64,000 bases of DNA from Methanobacteriota archaeon (GTDB lineage: Archaea; Thermoplasmatota; Thermoplasmata; UBA10834): NCBI GenBank assembly GCA_020348345.1, contig CP070748.1, positions 1,360,247 through 1,424,246 of the forward strand, given 5' to 3'. Below are positions 34,946 through 44,446 of the stretch, in pieces (position 1 is the stretch's first letter; each line of letters opens with the position of its first letter). The notes beneath the pieces are model-generated. The model did not search any database, was not told the DNA's origin, and saw only the letters and a list, made by a program, of their open reading frames with translations. A program made the position numbers and the translations under genes.

Positions 34946-36853
34946 ATGACTGCAAAGAGCGGAGACTCCTGCGAAGTCGCGTTCTCGCCCGACGGCGTCA
35001 CTGTGACAGTGTCGAAAGGCGCGACGATTCTGGAAGCGTGTCGAGAAGCTGGAATAGCCATCGATGCCGTTTGTGGCGGTGAAGGCAAGTGCGGTCGATG
35101 CAGGGTCAGACCTGATGGCGAATTCATTGCGAACCGTGGCGACGTCCTATGTGAAGAGGATGCTGAGGCCGGCGTCGTACTGGCGTGCAAGGCTACGGTC
35201 CAGGGCGATCTCAAGGTGGAGATACTACCCAAGTCCAGGATCAGAGAACATCAGATACTCACTAGGTCCGCCGAAAGAGCAGTACCCACCCTGACCCCTT
35301 GGCTCTGCAAGACCCTCGTCGAGATGCCGGAGGCTAATGTCTACGACAACACCGCCGACCTAGAGCGGCTATTGAGAACTCTGGGCGACAGACATCTGAT
35401 CATGCCCGTAGAGACCTTGCGCAGGCTGCCGCATATCATCAGGGAGGGCGATTGGACGGTTACTGCCACCATCTCAAGCCTTGAGCATCCGCCGGAGATA
35501 ACGCGCCTGGAAAGCGGCGATCGCCGCACCCGAATGCTGGGCCTGGCTGTCGACGTCGGTACGACGACAATCGTAGGCCAGCTGGTCGACCTGCTCAGCG
35601 GGGAGGTCGTTGCGACCTCGTCGGAGTACAACAGACAAGTCTCGAAGGGGGAGGACGTCATCGCCCGTATGATGTACAGCGAGGAGATGGGCGTGGAAGA
35701 ACTGACGACACTCGCCAGAGATACGGTCAACTCCGTCATATCCAGCCTTCTGAGGACTTCCTCAGAGAGATTCGGCGACGAGATCACAACGATGGATGTT
35801 GTCGGGGCCTCCGTCTCCGGCAACACCATCATGACGCACTTCTTCGTCGGCCTCGACACCTCTCACATACGTCTCGAACCGTATGTCCCAGTGGCTCATC
35901 ATATGCCACCGAGAAGTGGGCACGACCTCGGCATGAACATCCATCCTTCCAGCCGGGTGCTGCTGTTCCCGTCCAGGGCGGGATACCTCGGTGGCGACGT
36001 CGTGGCGGATGTCCTGGCCAGCGGCATGCACACATCCGAGAACCTCACGCTGCTCATTGACGTGGGAACGAACGGCGAGATCGTTCTCGGATGCAGCGAG
36101 TGGCTCGTGTCATGCGCGTGCTCCGCGGGCCCCGCGTTCGAAGGGGGCGAGGTCTCATGCGGCATGCGGGCGATGCATGGCGCGATCGACAGCATCCGAA
36201 TCAACGACGATCTTGGCACGTCATATCACGTCCTCGGCGATGAGAAGCCGAATGGCATCTGCGGTTCAGGGCTCATAGACCTTATCGCTGAGATGTATTC
36301 GAACGCGATAATAGATCGGAAGGCGAGGATACAGGAGCTGGCAATTGAGCGCATCAGACAGGGCGAGGAAGGGATGGAGTATGTCGTCGAATGGAATAAG
36401 CGGCTTGGAGACGGCTCCGTCGGGGATCTCGTGATAACGGATGCCGATCTCCAGAACGTGCTCAGAACGAAGGCGGCCATATACGGCGCCGCAACGGTTC
36501 TTCTGAAGAAGATGGAGGAGGACCTCGATGACATATCGGAGGTGGTCATCGCTGGAGGCTTCGGCAACCATCTCGATATCGACAGAGCCATATCCATCGG
36601 CATGTTCCCTGACATCCCAAGGGACAGATACAGATTCATCGGCAACGGATCCCTCGGAGGAGCACGTCTAGCACTTCTGTCCAAGGACATGAGGCGAGAG
36701 ATGGTGGAGATATTCGAGGAGATGACGTACATAGAGCTGAGCGTTGACAGCGATTTCTACGACGAGTTCTCGTCCTCGCTGTTCCTGCCACATACGGACA
36801 TAGCCAAGTTTCCAAGCCTGTCAGTCACCGAATCGAGAGGGGGTGACCATTAA
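34946..36853 (+). CDS. acsV: RACo-type reductive activator of the corrinoid iron-sulfur protein
   Basis: 635 residues. An N-terminal plant-type [2Fe-2S] ferredoxin domain has Cys43, Cys49, Cys52 and Cys81 (AVCGGEGKCGRCRV then LACKA). A linker leads to an ASKHA-type ATPase (DUF4445) with AVDVGTTTIVGQLVD, a TLLIDVGTNGEIVLG core and VVIAGGFGNHLDID near the end. RACo proteins use ATP to drive an electron from the ferredoxin cluster to cobalt(II), rescuing corrinoid that has been oxidised. The location between acsE and acsC fits exactly. Its stop codon overlaps the proposed ACG start of the following CooC gene, so the pair is coupled. Confidence 0.9.
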   Translation: MTAKSGDSCEVAFSPDGVTVTVSKGATILEACREAGIAIDAVCGGEGKCGRCRVRPDGEFIANRGDVLCEEDAEAGVVLACKATVQGDLKVEILPKSRIREHQILTRSAERAVPTLTPWLCKTLVEMPEANVYDNTADLERLLRTLGDRHLIMPVETLRRLPHIIREGDWTVTATISSLEHPPEITRLESGDRRTRMLGLAVDVGTTTIVGQLVDLLSGEVVATSSEYNRQVSKGEDVIARMMYSEEMGVEELTTLARDTVNSVISSLLRTSSERFGDEITTMDVVGASVSGNTIMTHFFVGLDTSHIRLEPYVPVAHHMPPRSGHDLGMNIHPSSRVLLFPSRAGYLGGDVVADVLASGMHTSENLTLLIDVGTNGEIVLGCSEWLVSCACSAGPAFEGGEVSCGMRAMHGAIDSIRINDDLGTSYHVLGDEKPNGICGSGLIDLIAEMYSNAIIDRKARIQELAIERIRQGEEGMEYVVEWNKRLGDGSVGDLVITDADLQNVLRTKAAIYGAATVLLKKMEEDLDDISEVVIAGGFGNHLDIDRAISIGMFPDIPRDRYRFIGNGSLGGARLALLSKDMRREMVEIFEEMTYIELSVDSDFYDEFSSSLFLPHTDIAKFPSLSVTESRGGDH

Positions 36854-37617
36854 CGACCTTCACCGCCGCAGTCGCGGGCAAGGGTGGCGTCGGCAAGACC
36901 ACATTCGCCGCACTGGCGATAAGACACTTGCACGAGACATCGACGGAGATCGTCCTTGCGGTGGACGCCGATCCGAACGCGAATCTGCACGCGAAGCTCG
37001 GAATCCCTGGGGGCAGGACAATAGGAGATCTCAGGGAGGAACTCGTGGCCAATGTGGACAACCTCCCCGCCGCGATATCGAAGCAGGAGCACATCGAGTA
37101 CAGCATACGCCTCGCCCTTGCAGAGGGCGACGGCTTTGACATCCTGACCATGGGAAGGCAGGAGGGAGCCGGATGCTACTGCTACATCAACAATATCCTC
37201 CGAACCTTCATAGACTCGCTATCAGAGAAGTACTCATATGTCGTAATGGACAACGAAGCTGGAATGGAACACCTGAGCAGAAGAACGACAAGATCGACCG
37301 ATACGCTGTTCGTAATGGCCGATATGTCGAAGGCTGCGACGGAGGCTGCGAAGAGGATCGCCTCTCTCGCGCGAGAGATGGACCTGTCGATCAAGAGAAC
37401 GGTTCTGGTTCAGAACCTGATGCCTCCGGGCGAGAAGCCCTTGCCTGTCCAGAACATCGACGGATTCGACGCGGTCTACGGCGTCAGACGCTCTGCTGCA
37501 ATCCAGGAGGGCAGCAGGACGTCGGAGTCTGTGATGGGGATCCCATCCGCAGATCCCGCGTTCTCCGACATCGCAGATGCCGTCGGCGCCGAACGGAGAT
37601 CTGCGCCGACGAGGTAG
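36853..37617 (+). CDS. cooC: CooC-type nickel-insertion ATPase with no canonical start codon
   Basis: 254 residues if translation begins at ACG 36853. The P-loop AGKGGVGKTT (8-17) is intact, followed by DADPNANLH and the metal-binding Cys-x-Cys (Cys108, Cys110 in GCYCYINN). No ATG, GTG or TTG lies in frame between the upstream TGA (36844) and the P-loop. The first in-frame TTG, at 36928, would remove the P-loop. The ACG overlaps the preceding gene's TAA as TAACG, exactly where a TAATG overlap would be expected, and GAGGGGGTGA sits about eight bases before it. CooC dimers load nickel into the CODH C-cluster or ACS A-cluster. Second gene of the RACo unit; it converges with acsC. Confidence 0.83.
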   Translation, partial: TTFTAAVAGKGGVGKTTFAALAIRHLHETSTEIVLAVDADPNANLHAKLGIPGGRTIGDLREELVANVDNLPAAISKQEHIEYSIRLALAEGDGFDILTMGRQEGAGCYCYINNILRTFIDSLSEKYSYVVMDNEAGMEHLSRRTTRSTDTLFVMADMSKAATEAAKRIASLAREMDLSIKRTVLVQNLMPPGEKPLPVQNIDGFDAVYGVRRSAAIQEGSRTSESVMGIPSADPAFSDIADAVGAERRSAPTR

Positions 37618-37643
37618 CCGGATCCCCGGTCCGGATCGATTCA

Positions 37644-38969
37644 TCACGAAGAGAGGGTCTTCATCATCTTTGGCAATCCAGAGGACTCCCTCGGGCCGAC
37701 AGTGACCTTCATATCCGTGAGCTCGGCCAGCTTCCCGCTCATCCTGCTGACCATGCCCGGTATGATTATCTCGTTTCTCGAGCTCTTCTCCTTCACCTGG
37801 AAGTCGTCGATGGACTTCGCCACAGACTCGGGCGTGAGCTTCCCAGCGGCGAACGCGGTCATCACCGACTGTCCCTCGGTGTCGACCACCAGCATCCACG
37901 CAGGGATCTTGCTCTTCTCGATGTCCGCCCTCACGGTGAAATACGTGAGCGAGAAGTTGGTTGTGAACATCACGGGCGACTTGTCCGTCGGTTCTCCGAC
38001 AGAGTACAGCCCGGCCTTCACCTGTATCGGCACCTGCGGGTCCGTGAATATGTTCTGTCTGAGAGCAAGCAACGGATACACCATCTCACGTGGCATATCA
38101 TCCATCAGCAAGGCCGAGGAATACTTCATTACGCCCATCGCAGCCTTCATGTGATTCATCATGTCCGGGCCCAGAATTGCTATGGTGGGGAAACCAAGAG
38201 GTCTGAACTTGTTCTTCACCGCAGCCCTTCTGATTGCGGTCATCTTGACTAACATATCCGCCAGGGACTCCGTGCCAGGCTCCAGCACGAGGTCGTTGAG
38301 GCCAGCTTTCTTCGCCTTGTCTGCCAGCTCCGTCAGCTCCTCCAGCGTAGATGCGCCCACGACGAGCGGCAGCGACTTCTCCTTTGCGACCGCCACCATC
38401 GCGTCGAAGTTGGACGCGGTCGCACGATAGAGCAGGGGCTTCCTGTCAGAGCACGCATCAGCCGCCTTCGCAGCGAGGCCTGCATCATCGCACATGATTA
38501 CGACCGGGAGCTCCCTGCCCGCAGCTGTCTTCACAGCCTCCACGAAGTCGTCGACGCTGCCGGTGGAGTGTCTCAGGGCGACAGAATCGACCCTCATGAT
38601 CTGGCCTACGCGTTCGAAGGACATGGCATGAGCCTCCTCTATCTTCGCCTTCATCGCATCGAGTCCGTCGGCATCGTCGGCCACCAATCCCAGCACGGTC
38701 GGATTGTAGAACGTCTTGTCGTGTCGGAACAACTGGGTCTCGTCGCCCATCTTGACCGCGAGATCGCCCGAGCCGAAGGAGACCAACCGAATCGGTGGAG
38801 CACCGCTCTCCTCCAATGCCGCCTTGGCTTCGGGGCTAACATGGGGGCACGCGTCGAGCGCTACCTTTTGGTTGGCCAGCTGCATCGCAAAGGCGAGGCA
38901 GGTCGGAAACTTGCATTCGCCGCAGTTCGTCTTCGGCAGCAACTTGTAGATCTCCATTGCAGTCGGCAC
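37644..38969 (-). CDS. acsC: Corrinoid/iron-sulfur protein large subunit
   Basis: 441 residues. The N-terminal [4Fe-4S] domain has Cys16, Cys19, Cys24 and Cys41, spaced C-x2-C-x4-C-x16-C, as in Moorella AcsC. A TIM barrel and a C-terminal corrinoid domain follow. The start is GTG 38969: it gives VPTAMEIYKLLPKTNCGEC, which lines up with the bacterial N-terminus, and it follows GGGAGGTG by seven bases. The upstream acsD stop is one base away (TGAaGTG), so translation is coupled. AcsC carries the methyl group on cobalt between AcsE and the ACS A-cluster and is the substrate of RACo. Confidence 0.93.
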   Translation of the reverse strand: MPTAMEIYKLLPKTNCGECKFPTCLAFAMQLANQKVALDACPHVSPEAKAALEESGAPPIRLVSFGSGDLAVKMGDETQLFRHDKTFYNPTVLGLVADDADGLDAMKAKIEEAHAMSFERVGQIMRVDSVALRHSTGSVDDFVEAVKTAAGRELPVVIMCDDAGLAAKAADACSDRKPLLYRATASNFDAMVAVAKEKSLPLVVGASTLEELTELADKAKKAGLNDLVLEPGTESLADMLVKMTAIRRAAVKNKFRPLGFPTIAILGPDMMNHMKAAMGVMKYSSALLMDDMPREMVYPLLALRQNIFTDPQVPIQVKAGLYSVGEPTDKSPVMFTTNFSLTYFTVRADIEKSKIPAWMLVVDTEGQSVMTAFAAGKLTPESVAKSIDDFQVKEKSSRNEIIIPGMVSRMSGKLAELTDMKVTVGPRESSGLPKMMKTLSS

Positions 38970-38970
38970 T

Positions 38971-39924
38971 TCAAGCACCTCCCGCAAGGGCTTTGATAGA
39001 ATTCCTGAATGTCGTCACCGATCTCGGATGACGCATGATCACGACATCCGCTCCAGCGACGGCGGCCGCCAGGGCAGTCATCGCCTCCCAATAGACGCCC
39101 CTCAACTCAGGGTCGCCGCGCTCAGGGTTCTCCTCGAGCGCCTCAGGCACGGTCCACGCGCACGAACAGTCGCATATCATCGGCATCTGCAGCACAGGAT
39201 CGCCCGATAACGCGCCCAACCTAAGGCGCTCTATGTTGGAGTACGAGTACTCGAGCCCCATTCCCAGAGGAGCCATCAGAGGATCCATCAGTATGTTCTC
39301 CGGTTTCATGCCGAAATCCAACAGGAGTATGTTCATCTGTTTCGCCAGGTTTATGTCGAGGTTGGAGAATGCGACGATGCCGTGCCCGTTTGCCATCGAT
39401 GCCGCGGCGATCGACTTGTACGCCTTCTCCTCGGCGAGGCCTAGGAACAGTCTTTCGCCTTTCGCGGCATTGGACACCTTTTCCATCACCTTAGCGTCCT
39501 TCTCTTCGAATCCGCATCCGTACACGACCATCGGAATGCCTGTGCTCTGCAGCGTCTTCTGCACTAGCGCTTCCAACTCCTCGGCGGGCCTGTCCTCTTC
39601 CTCGGGGTTGGCGGACTGCAGCTTGAGGACGCAGAGATCAGCGCCCCACTCCCCCTCGCACTTCTTGGCCCATTCAACCGGGTCCTTGACAGCCGCGCCC
39701 ATCGACTCCTGCAGCTGTTCCGGAACCATGCGGACAGTGTCCACGACGTCCATCGCCACGAGCGGTGGGTGTGGCATCTCGCTCTCGAACGGCAAGAACG
39801 GCAATCCGTTCGAGCCACCAGCTATCAGACGGGCGGTCCTCGTGCCGCCCTGGTCCTTCGTCGCACCTATTGCGACCTCCTTTATCCTTCCACTGTACTT
39901 CTCCGTCGGCATCTCAAATCCCAA
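38971..39924 (-). CDS. acsD: Corrinoid/iron-sulfur protein small subunit
   Basis: 317 residues, TIM-barrel small subunit of the CFeSP heterodimer. The match to bacterial AcsD is clear along the length: IGATKDQGGTRT, DLCVLKLQSANPE, VYGCGFEEKDAKV, LDINLAKQMNILL, DPLMAPLGMGLEYSYSNIER and VIMRHPRSV. It helps present the corrinoid of AcsC. TTG 39924 is preferred to ATG 39912 because a GAGGGGG site lies eight bases upstream and the N-terminal length matches the bacterial protein. It starts 21 bases after the CODH-ACS stop. Confidence 0.92.
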   Translation of the reverse strand: MGFEMPTEKYSGRIKEVAIGATKDQGGTRTARLIAGGSNGLPFLPFESEMPHPPLVAMDVVDTVRMVPEQLQESMGAAVKDPVEWAKKCEGEWGADLCVLKLQSANPEEEDRPAEELEALVQKTLQSTGIPMVVYGCGFEEKDAKVMEKVSNAAKGERLFLGLAEEKAYKSIAAASMANGHGIVAFSNLDINLAKQMNILLLDFGMKPENILMDPLMAPLGMGLEYSYSNIERLRLGALSGDPVLQMPMICDCSCAWTVPEALEENPERGDPELRGVYWEAMTALAAAVAGADVVIMRHPRSVTTFRNSIKALAGGA

Positions 39925-39945
39925 ATCAGAGTCCCCCTCTTAGCG

Positions 39946-42900
39946 TCAGTTGATCATCGGCGGCATCTTGGCGGCGGGATGGTCAACCTTGGCCAGCCAT
40001 TCCGCCAACTCCTCCGGTGTGCGGGCTACTGTCTCGTCTGCGATCTTATCGATGAAGTCGGGCTCGCCCACCTCTTCGGCACGCTTCACCAACTCATCCC
40101 TCATGGCCTCCTTGAGGTCCTTGGGCATCCACACAATCCTGAGGAATCCTCCGTCTGCTGTGATGAACTTCCTGCTCGTGAGATACTTGCGACCGACTCC
40201 AATGAACCCGGGCGTCTGGATGCCACCGCCCACTGAGCCCGCAAGCGTCGAGAATGTCATGCCTATCGGGGTCATGCCGGCGTACTCTCTGTTGACGACG
40301 ACTACTCCCTGAAGGTCGGCGGATACAGCGACGATGCATTCGAAACAGCCACACGAGGTCATCGGATCGTCCATCATCGTGTAGGCGCTGAACTTCTGAA
40401 GCTTTCCCATCGTCTTCTCGGTCACGGCCTCGTTCACGCCGACCCACTGCCCCTTGACCTCGTCGATTATATCCTTCTTAGGCACAGGGCTGTTGGGCCC
40501 GGTAGGCGCTATCTGATGCGACGCTTTGGCGTCGAGCCAGTTTATGGCACCGCACAGTCCCAGCCTCTCAGGCGTAACAATACAAACATGGCCCGGGGCG
40601 AAGCTCTGGCACAATGTGCATGTGTAGAAAGTATCGACCTTCTCGTCCGTCAGGTCGGCTATGCGAGCATCCCTGGCGGCGTAGGATGCCGTCGCCTCGT
40701 CCAGGTGCTTCCTCAGCTCTGCCTCGTCTGTAACGATCGTCACCTCCACCTTCGACACAATCGCTCCGAACTCCTCCTTGAGTTTGGTGACCAGTATGTC
40801 TCCGATGTGTTTGAGTCTCAAACCCGCGGCGACTGAGGTTTTGCTCAGGCGAACCCATAGGAGGTTTCTCTGGCCTGTGTGCCACGCGCCCTCGGCGAAG
40901 TTGACGAATTGGTGTATCCGTCGCTCGAGCACCGATTCGAAATCCTCCTGCATATTCTTGCCGTAGACATTGACCAGTATGCCCAGATGTGTCGCCGATC
41001 CCTCGGGCATCTCATCGACGTCCTTGCCTATCAGAGTCACCTGGCCGTCCTTGACCTCCTCCGACTGTCTCATCTTGAGCAGCTCATAGGCGAGTGTCTT
41101 TGACGGGCCGCCGGCCTCGATGTGCATCTCGGGCCTGCGTATCGTCTCCCCCTCGAACGCAGGGCCGTACGGAACCGGGAGATCTATGGCTCCCAGCTTT
41201 ATCCTGCATCCCCTCACTTCGATGGCGGTGGTGATCATCTCGTCGAGGTTCTTCTGAACGACATACTTGTCCGGGATGGGCTCTACATCCTGATCTGTGA
41301 TGGTCGGTGAGCCGTTGAACATCACGGCAAACTCCGCCGCTACTTTGATGTAGTCCAGAGGGCCCATCTGCAGCACGAAGACCTTCGGACGTTTCGACAG
41401 ATAGTTGTATAGCCCTTCGCGATCGCCACTCTGGATACCGCCGAAGGACAACGCCGCCCGAATGGCGAAATTGAGACCGTGTATTGCCTGCGTGAACTCG
41501 CCGACCGGATACAACATCCGGTCGAGGCCCATCGCTATCTTCTGATCCTTCAGCTGCTTGATGATGTCATAAGTGACGATGATCAGCATACCCTTGTTCT
41601 GGCAGTCGCGAATCATAGCGGAGAGCTTCTTGGGGTCGCTGCACTTCCCCACGAACACCGCCGCCCCAGGTATGGTATCGTCGACGAACGCGATGCCCAG
41701 CTGTCGGAGTATCCTGTCCGGCACGAAGCCGCAGTAGAGCGAGCCTTCGTAGGGGGTCGGCGTCTCGATGTACTTCAACGCCTCCACGATCTCCGCGGCG
41801 ATCATCGTTGTCTCACCCGATGCGATCGCTGCCTCGAGTGTGGGCTCCTCGACTATCTTCCCCCTCGCCTCGCCGAGGAGCACGGGCAGGTCGCCGAGTC
41901 GGGTGCAATCGCGGCCCAGCCACGCAAACAGGCTGGGAAGCTGGTATCCGGTCTCAGGAAACTCTATGGTCTGGTCTGGACCGTACTTGCGCAGCGCACG
42001 GTTCAGCAGGAAATCGGCGTATCCAGCGGCGATGATGGATCCTTCGATCGCCATCTTGAAAAGCTGCTCGTTGGAGATCGTGCCCTTGTCGGGCACGCAG
42101 GCTGCGCTCTGCTCGACCTCGGGATCTGTAAGATCGAGTTTCCAGCGACGGTATTCGATCGCGCTGTACAAGCGCTTCGCTGCGATGACTGGATCCTTCT
42201 CGAAGATGAAGTATCCGCCATATACATCTCTCGCGGTGTTTTCCAGCACCTCAGTCACGAGGGTGCTGCCGTAGAGGTAGTTTATGGTGCCTACATGAAC
42301 AGGGAATCCCATCGTGACAGCCCAAGTGCCAATTGAAACCGCCTTTTCGTGCATGGCCTCTGGCGCGGCGGCTACGAACGGAGTCTGATGAATGTCTACG
42401 CCCAGGCGGTTTGCGACCTCAGTTGCGAGATTCGAGTATCTCGGGTTGTCGACGCACGATCCTATATGCCACACACACGGAAGTCCGTCCACCTCCGCTG
42501 CCTCGCTCAGCTCGGAGAGGAACGAGCGCAATCCCTCTCCCGCGATCTCCTCGACCTTCGCAGGATCCATGAAGCCGGCCTTTGCGAGTTCAATCGCGTT
42601 GCATCCTGTGGCGAGGACGAGCACATCGCGCTTGACCAGCTCGCGAACCATGATCAGGACGTCCTCGTCCATCTCTGTCCTGGTGTTCTTGCATCCGGCG
42701 AAGAGCGCCAGCCCTCGAATCCGGCCGCTCATTATGTTGCTGACGAGATACTGGAACGGGTCGTCAGGATTCTTCTTCGAGAACAACTCGCGCATCTGTT
42801 CGACGCTGAAACCCGCAACCACTTTGGAAGGCGTCACACTGGGCAGCCTTTTCATTTCGCCACGCTGCTTGTACGCCTCGAGCGCCAGCAACAGCACCTG

Positions 42901-44082
42901 CTTCGCCGACTCGCGTGCCCTGTCTGGCGTGAATTCTATGTGGGTGTCGCCAACGAGCCTTGCGGCCGCCTCGGTGCTGATCATCCTTGTGTGCGAGCAC
43001 TTCGCCAGGGTTGCCAGCGAAGGCATGAAGCATTGGTAATCGAGTATCATCGCGTCCAAGAGGCCGCTGAGCAGTACCAGCTCCTGGGCTGCGACGTTAG
43101 ACGCCAGTGGCACGCCCTTGCGCATCAGTATCTCGTTGCCGGTGCAGCACACGCCAACGATGTTGAATCCTTCCGCGCCCTCCTTCTTCGCATCATCCTT
43201 CATCTCCCGGGCCACATCCACGAGGATGTCGCTCAGGAGCGGGTTATGGCCATGAACGGCGACGTTGATGCTCCTCTCGTCCAGCACGCCTATATTCGCC
43301 TCGCTGAGGACGATCTTCGGAGTGCCAAAGAGCACGTCGCTCAGGTCGGAGGATATCTGTGCGCCCGTGTAATCCGCGAGCGAGCATCGGACGCCGGCAA
43401 AGAGCAACGGTATGGGATCGGCGTCGACGCCCATGGATGTTCTGTGCATGACGTCGCTGATGACAGATTCGATGTTCCACGGGAGCACGCCGTGAGTGTC
43501 CCAGAGATGCATCCGCTTCTTCGTGACTGACGCCTTTAGGAATGATAGCGGCTCATGGGAATAGCGTGAGTAGTCCTCAAGAGCCGCCAAAGCGACCTTG
43601 TTGACCAATGTGTCCGGGTCGACTCCGTCGGCCGATATCCCCAGTTTTCGCGCGATGGATTCCAGCTTCGAGGGGTCGGTCACAGAGTAGTTGTCGGTCT
43701 TCTTTTCGGAAACCAACAGGAGCACCTCGGCGATCTCCTTGCCGTGGTACGAGTGCGAGGCCGTGCCACCGACGATCATCCTGTCGATGTTCCTGGCTAC
43801 GATCGTGTAGTCGCGAGCGCCGCATATGCCTGTCGTGGGCTCCTTGCCCATTGGGTTGATCCTGCACGGACCTTGAAGACATATCTTGCAGCAGAGGCCG
43901 AGCTTGCCGAAACGGCACTGTGCTCCCTGGTTGTCGACCCTTTCGTAAAGCGTGCATGCGTCGGAACCGCGAAGGCCTGTGAACATCTCGGAACAGCTCT
44001 GGTCCCACAATCCGGCCACGAGGTCCTTCTTCTCCGACTTGGCGGCCCCTTTGGGTCGCTCGTTTTCGGTCTTGTCCGTCAC
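39946..44082 (-). CDS. CO dehydrogenase-acetyl-CoA synthase fusion protein (CooS/AcsA + AcsB)
   Basis: 1378 residues in one uninterrupted frame. Residues 1 to about 645 are a bacterial-type CODH. D/B-cluster cysteines are 56, 64, 65, 68, 73 and 87. C-cluster ligands are His278, a Cys of the CCTGNE motif (312/313), Cys351, Cys464, Cys494 and Cys543, with catalytic Lys580 in MHEKAV. After about 25 linking residues, AcsB begins at LFKMAIEGS (about 674) and runs to the end. A-cluster cysteines are 1155, 1158, 1167 and 1177, plus the CGC pair 1244/1246, with exactly the spacing of Moorella ACS. It should make CO from CO2 and join it with methyl and CoA. The start is GTG 44082, after GGAGTGAT; TTG 44112 is possible. 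First gene before acsD and acsC. All known relatives I recall are separate subunits. Confidence 0.95.
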   Translation of the reverse strand: MTDKTENERPKGAAKSEKKDLVAGLWDQSCSEMFTGLRGSDACTLYERVDNQGAQCRFGKLGLCCKICLQGPCRINPMGKEPTTGICGARDYTIVARNIDRMIVGGTASHSYHGKEIAEVLLLVSEKKTDNYSVTDPSKLESIARKLGISADGVDPDTLVNKVALAALEDYSRYSHEPLSFLKASVTKKRMHLWDTHGVLPWNIESVISDVMHRTSMGVDADPIPLLFAGVRCSLADYTGAQISSDLSDVLFGTPKIVLSEANIGVLDERSINVAVHGHNPLLSDILVDVAREMKDDAKKEGAEGFNIVGVCCTGNEILMRKGVPLASNVAAQELVLLSGLLDAMILDYQCFMPSLATLAKCSHTRMISTEAAARLVGDTHIEFTPDRARESAKQVLLLALEAYKQRGEMKRLPSVTPSKVVAGFSVEQMRELFSKKNPDDPFQYLVSNIMSGRIRGLALFAGCKNTRTEMDEDVLIMVRELVKRDVLVLATGCNAIELAKAGFMDPAKVEEIAGEGLRSFLSELSEAAEVDGLPCVWHIGSCVDNPRYSNLATEVANRLGVDIHQTPFVAAAPEAMHEKAVSIGTWAVTMGFPVHVGTINYLYGSTLVTEVLENTARDVYGGYFIFEKDPVIAAKRLYSAIEYRRWKLDLTDPEVEQSAACVPDKGTISNEQLFKMAIEGSIIAAGYADFLLNRALRKYGPDQTIEFPETGYQLPSLFAWLGRDCTRLGDLPVLLGEARGKIVEEPTLEAAIASGETTMIAAEIVEALKYIETPTPYEGSLYCGFVPDRILRQLGIAFVDDTIPGAAVFVGKCSDPKKLSAMIRDCQNKGMLIIVTYDIIKQLKDQKIAMGLDRMLYPVGEFTQAIHGLNFAIRAALSFGGIQSGDREGLYNYLSKRPKVFVLQMGPLDYIKVAAEFAVMFNGSPTITDQDVEPIPDKYVVQKNLDEMITTAIEVRGCRIKLGAIDLPVPYGPAFEGETIRRPEMHIEAGGPSKTLAYELLKMRQSEEVKDGQVTLIGKDVDEMPEGSATHLGILVNVYGKNMQEDFESVLERRIHQFVNFAEGAWHTGQRNLLWVRLSKTSVAAGLRLKHIGDILVTKLKEEFGAIVSKVEVTIVTDEAELRKHLDEATASYAARDARIADLTDEKVDTFYTCTLCQSFAPGHVCIVTPERLGLCGAINWLDAKASHQIAPTGPNSPVPKKDIIDEVKGQWVGVNEAVTEKTMGKLQKFSAYTMMDDPMTSCGCFECIVAVSADLQGVVVVNREYAGMTPIGMTFSTLAGSVGGGIQTPGFIGVGRKYLTSRKFITADGGFLRIVWMPKDLKEAMRDELVKRAEEVGEPDFIDKIADETVARTPEELAEWLAKVDHPAAKMPPMIN

Positions 44083-44446
44083 GCGATCATCACTCCAGCG
44101 CAGCCGTGTCAAGCTGAATTTCGTGTTCGTGCGCGAATTCTCAGCTAACCTTCGCCACCCATGTGACGGGCATCGTTGGCATCCTTCGAACAGTGTTCAG
44201 CGATGCGATGGCGGGGGTGAGACAGATGCGCGAGTACGCTCCGTGAGCAAAGGTTGCACTCCTGCATCTGGCTTCAAACTCCCAATCGGCAAACACTAGC
44301 AGTCCTCACTGAACGAGTGCCTGGCTCAGGCCAACTCTGACAACGGCGCTCGGCATTCGACGAATACATATGTTGCTACTAATACGTTTTCGTCTCACCG
44401 ACTTCGACCTATGCCGATGGCCACAACGCGCCCGTGAGCGACGGTG
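44083..44446. other. 364-base gap between the CooC gene and the CODH-ACS gene
   Basis: No gene is supported here on either strand. On the minus strand, CGAAAACGTATTAG (around 44380-44395) is the best promoter-like string, but it is weak and far from GTG 44082. The length suggests that the fusion gene has its own control region rather than simple read-through from cooC. Confidence 0.4.

Noticed and set aside
36841-36860. Single-base insertion disrupting a GTG-started CooC
   Set aside because: Removing one A from TTAAC would put GTG 36843 in frame, but it would also destroy the RACo-type gene's stop and extend it for many codons. An ACG start fits both genes better.
42075-42150. CODH-ACS fusion as an assembly error
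   Set aside because: The frame is continuous, the linking residues are plausible, and acsD and acsC follow in normal order with coupled starts. An error would have to join two genes in frame without losing either domain.
42349-43530. 393-codon plus-strand frame opposite the CODH half
   Set aside because: It is antisense to conserved cluster motifs, and its translation is Arg/His/Leu-rich without any family. It results from GC-biased codon use on the other strand, as do the frames at 41479-42336 and 43744-44148.
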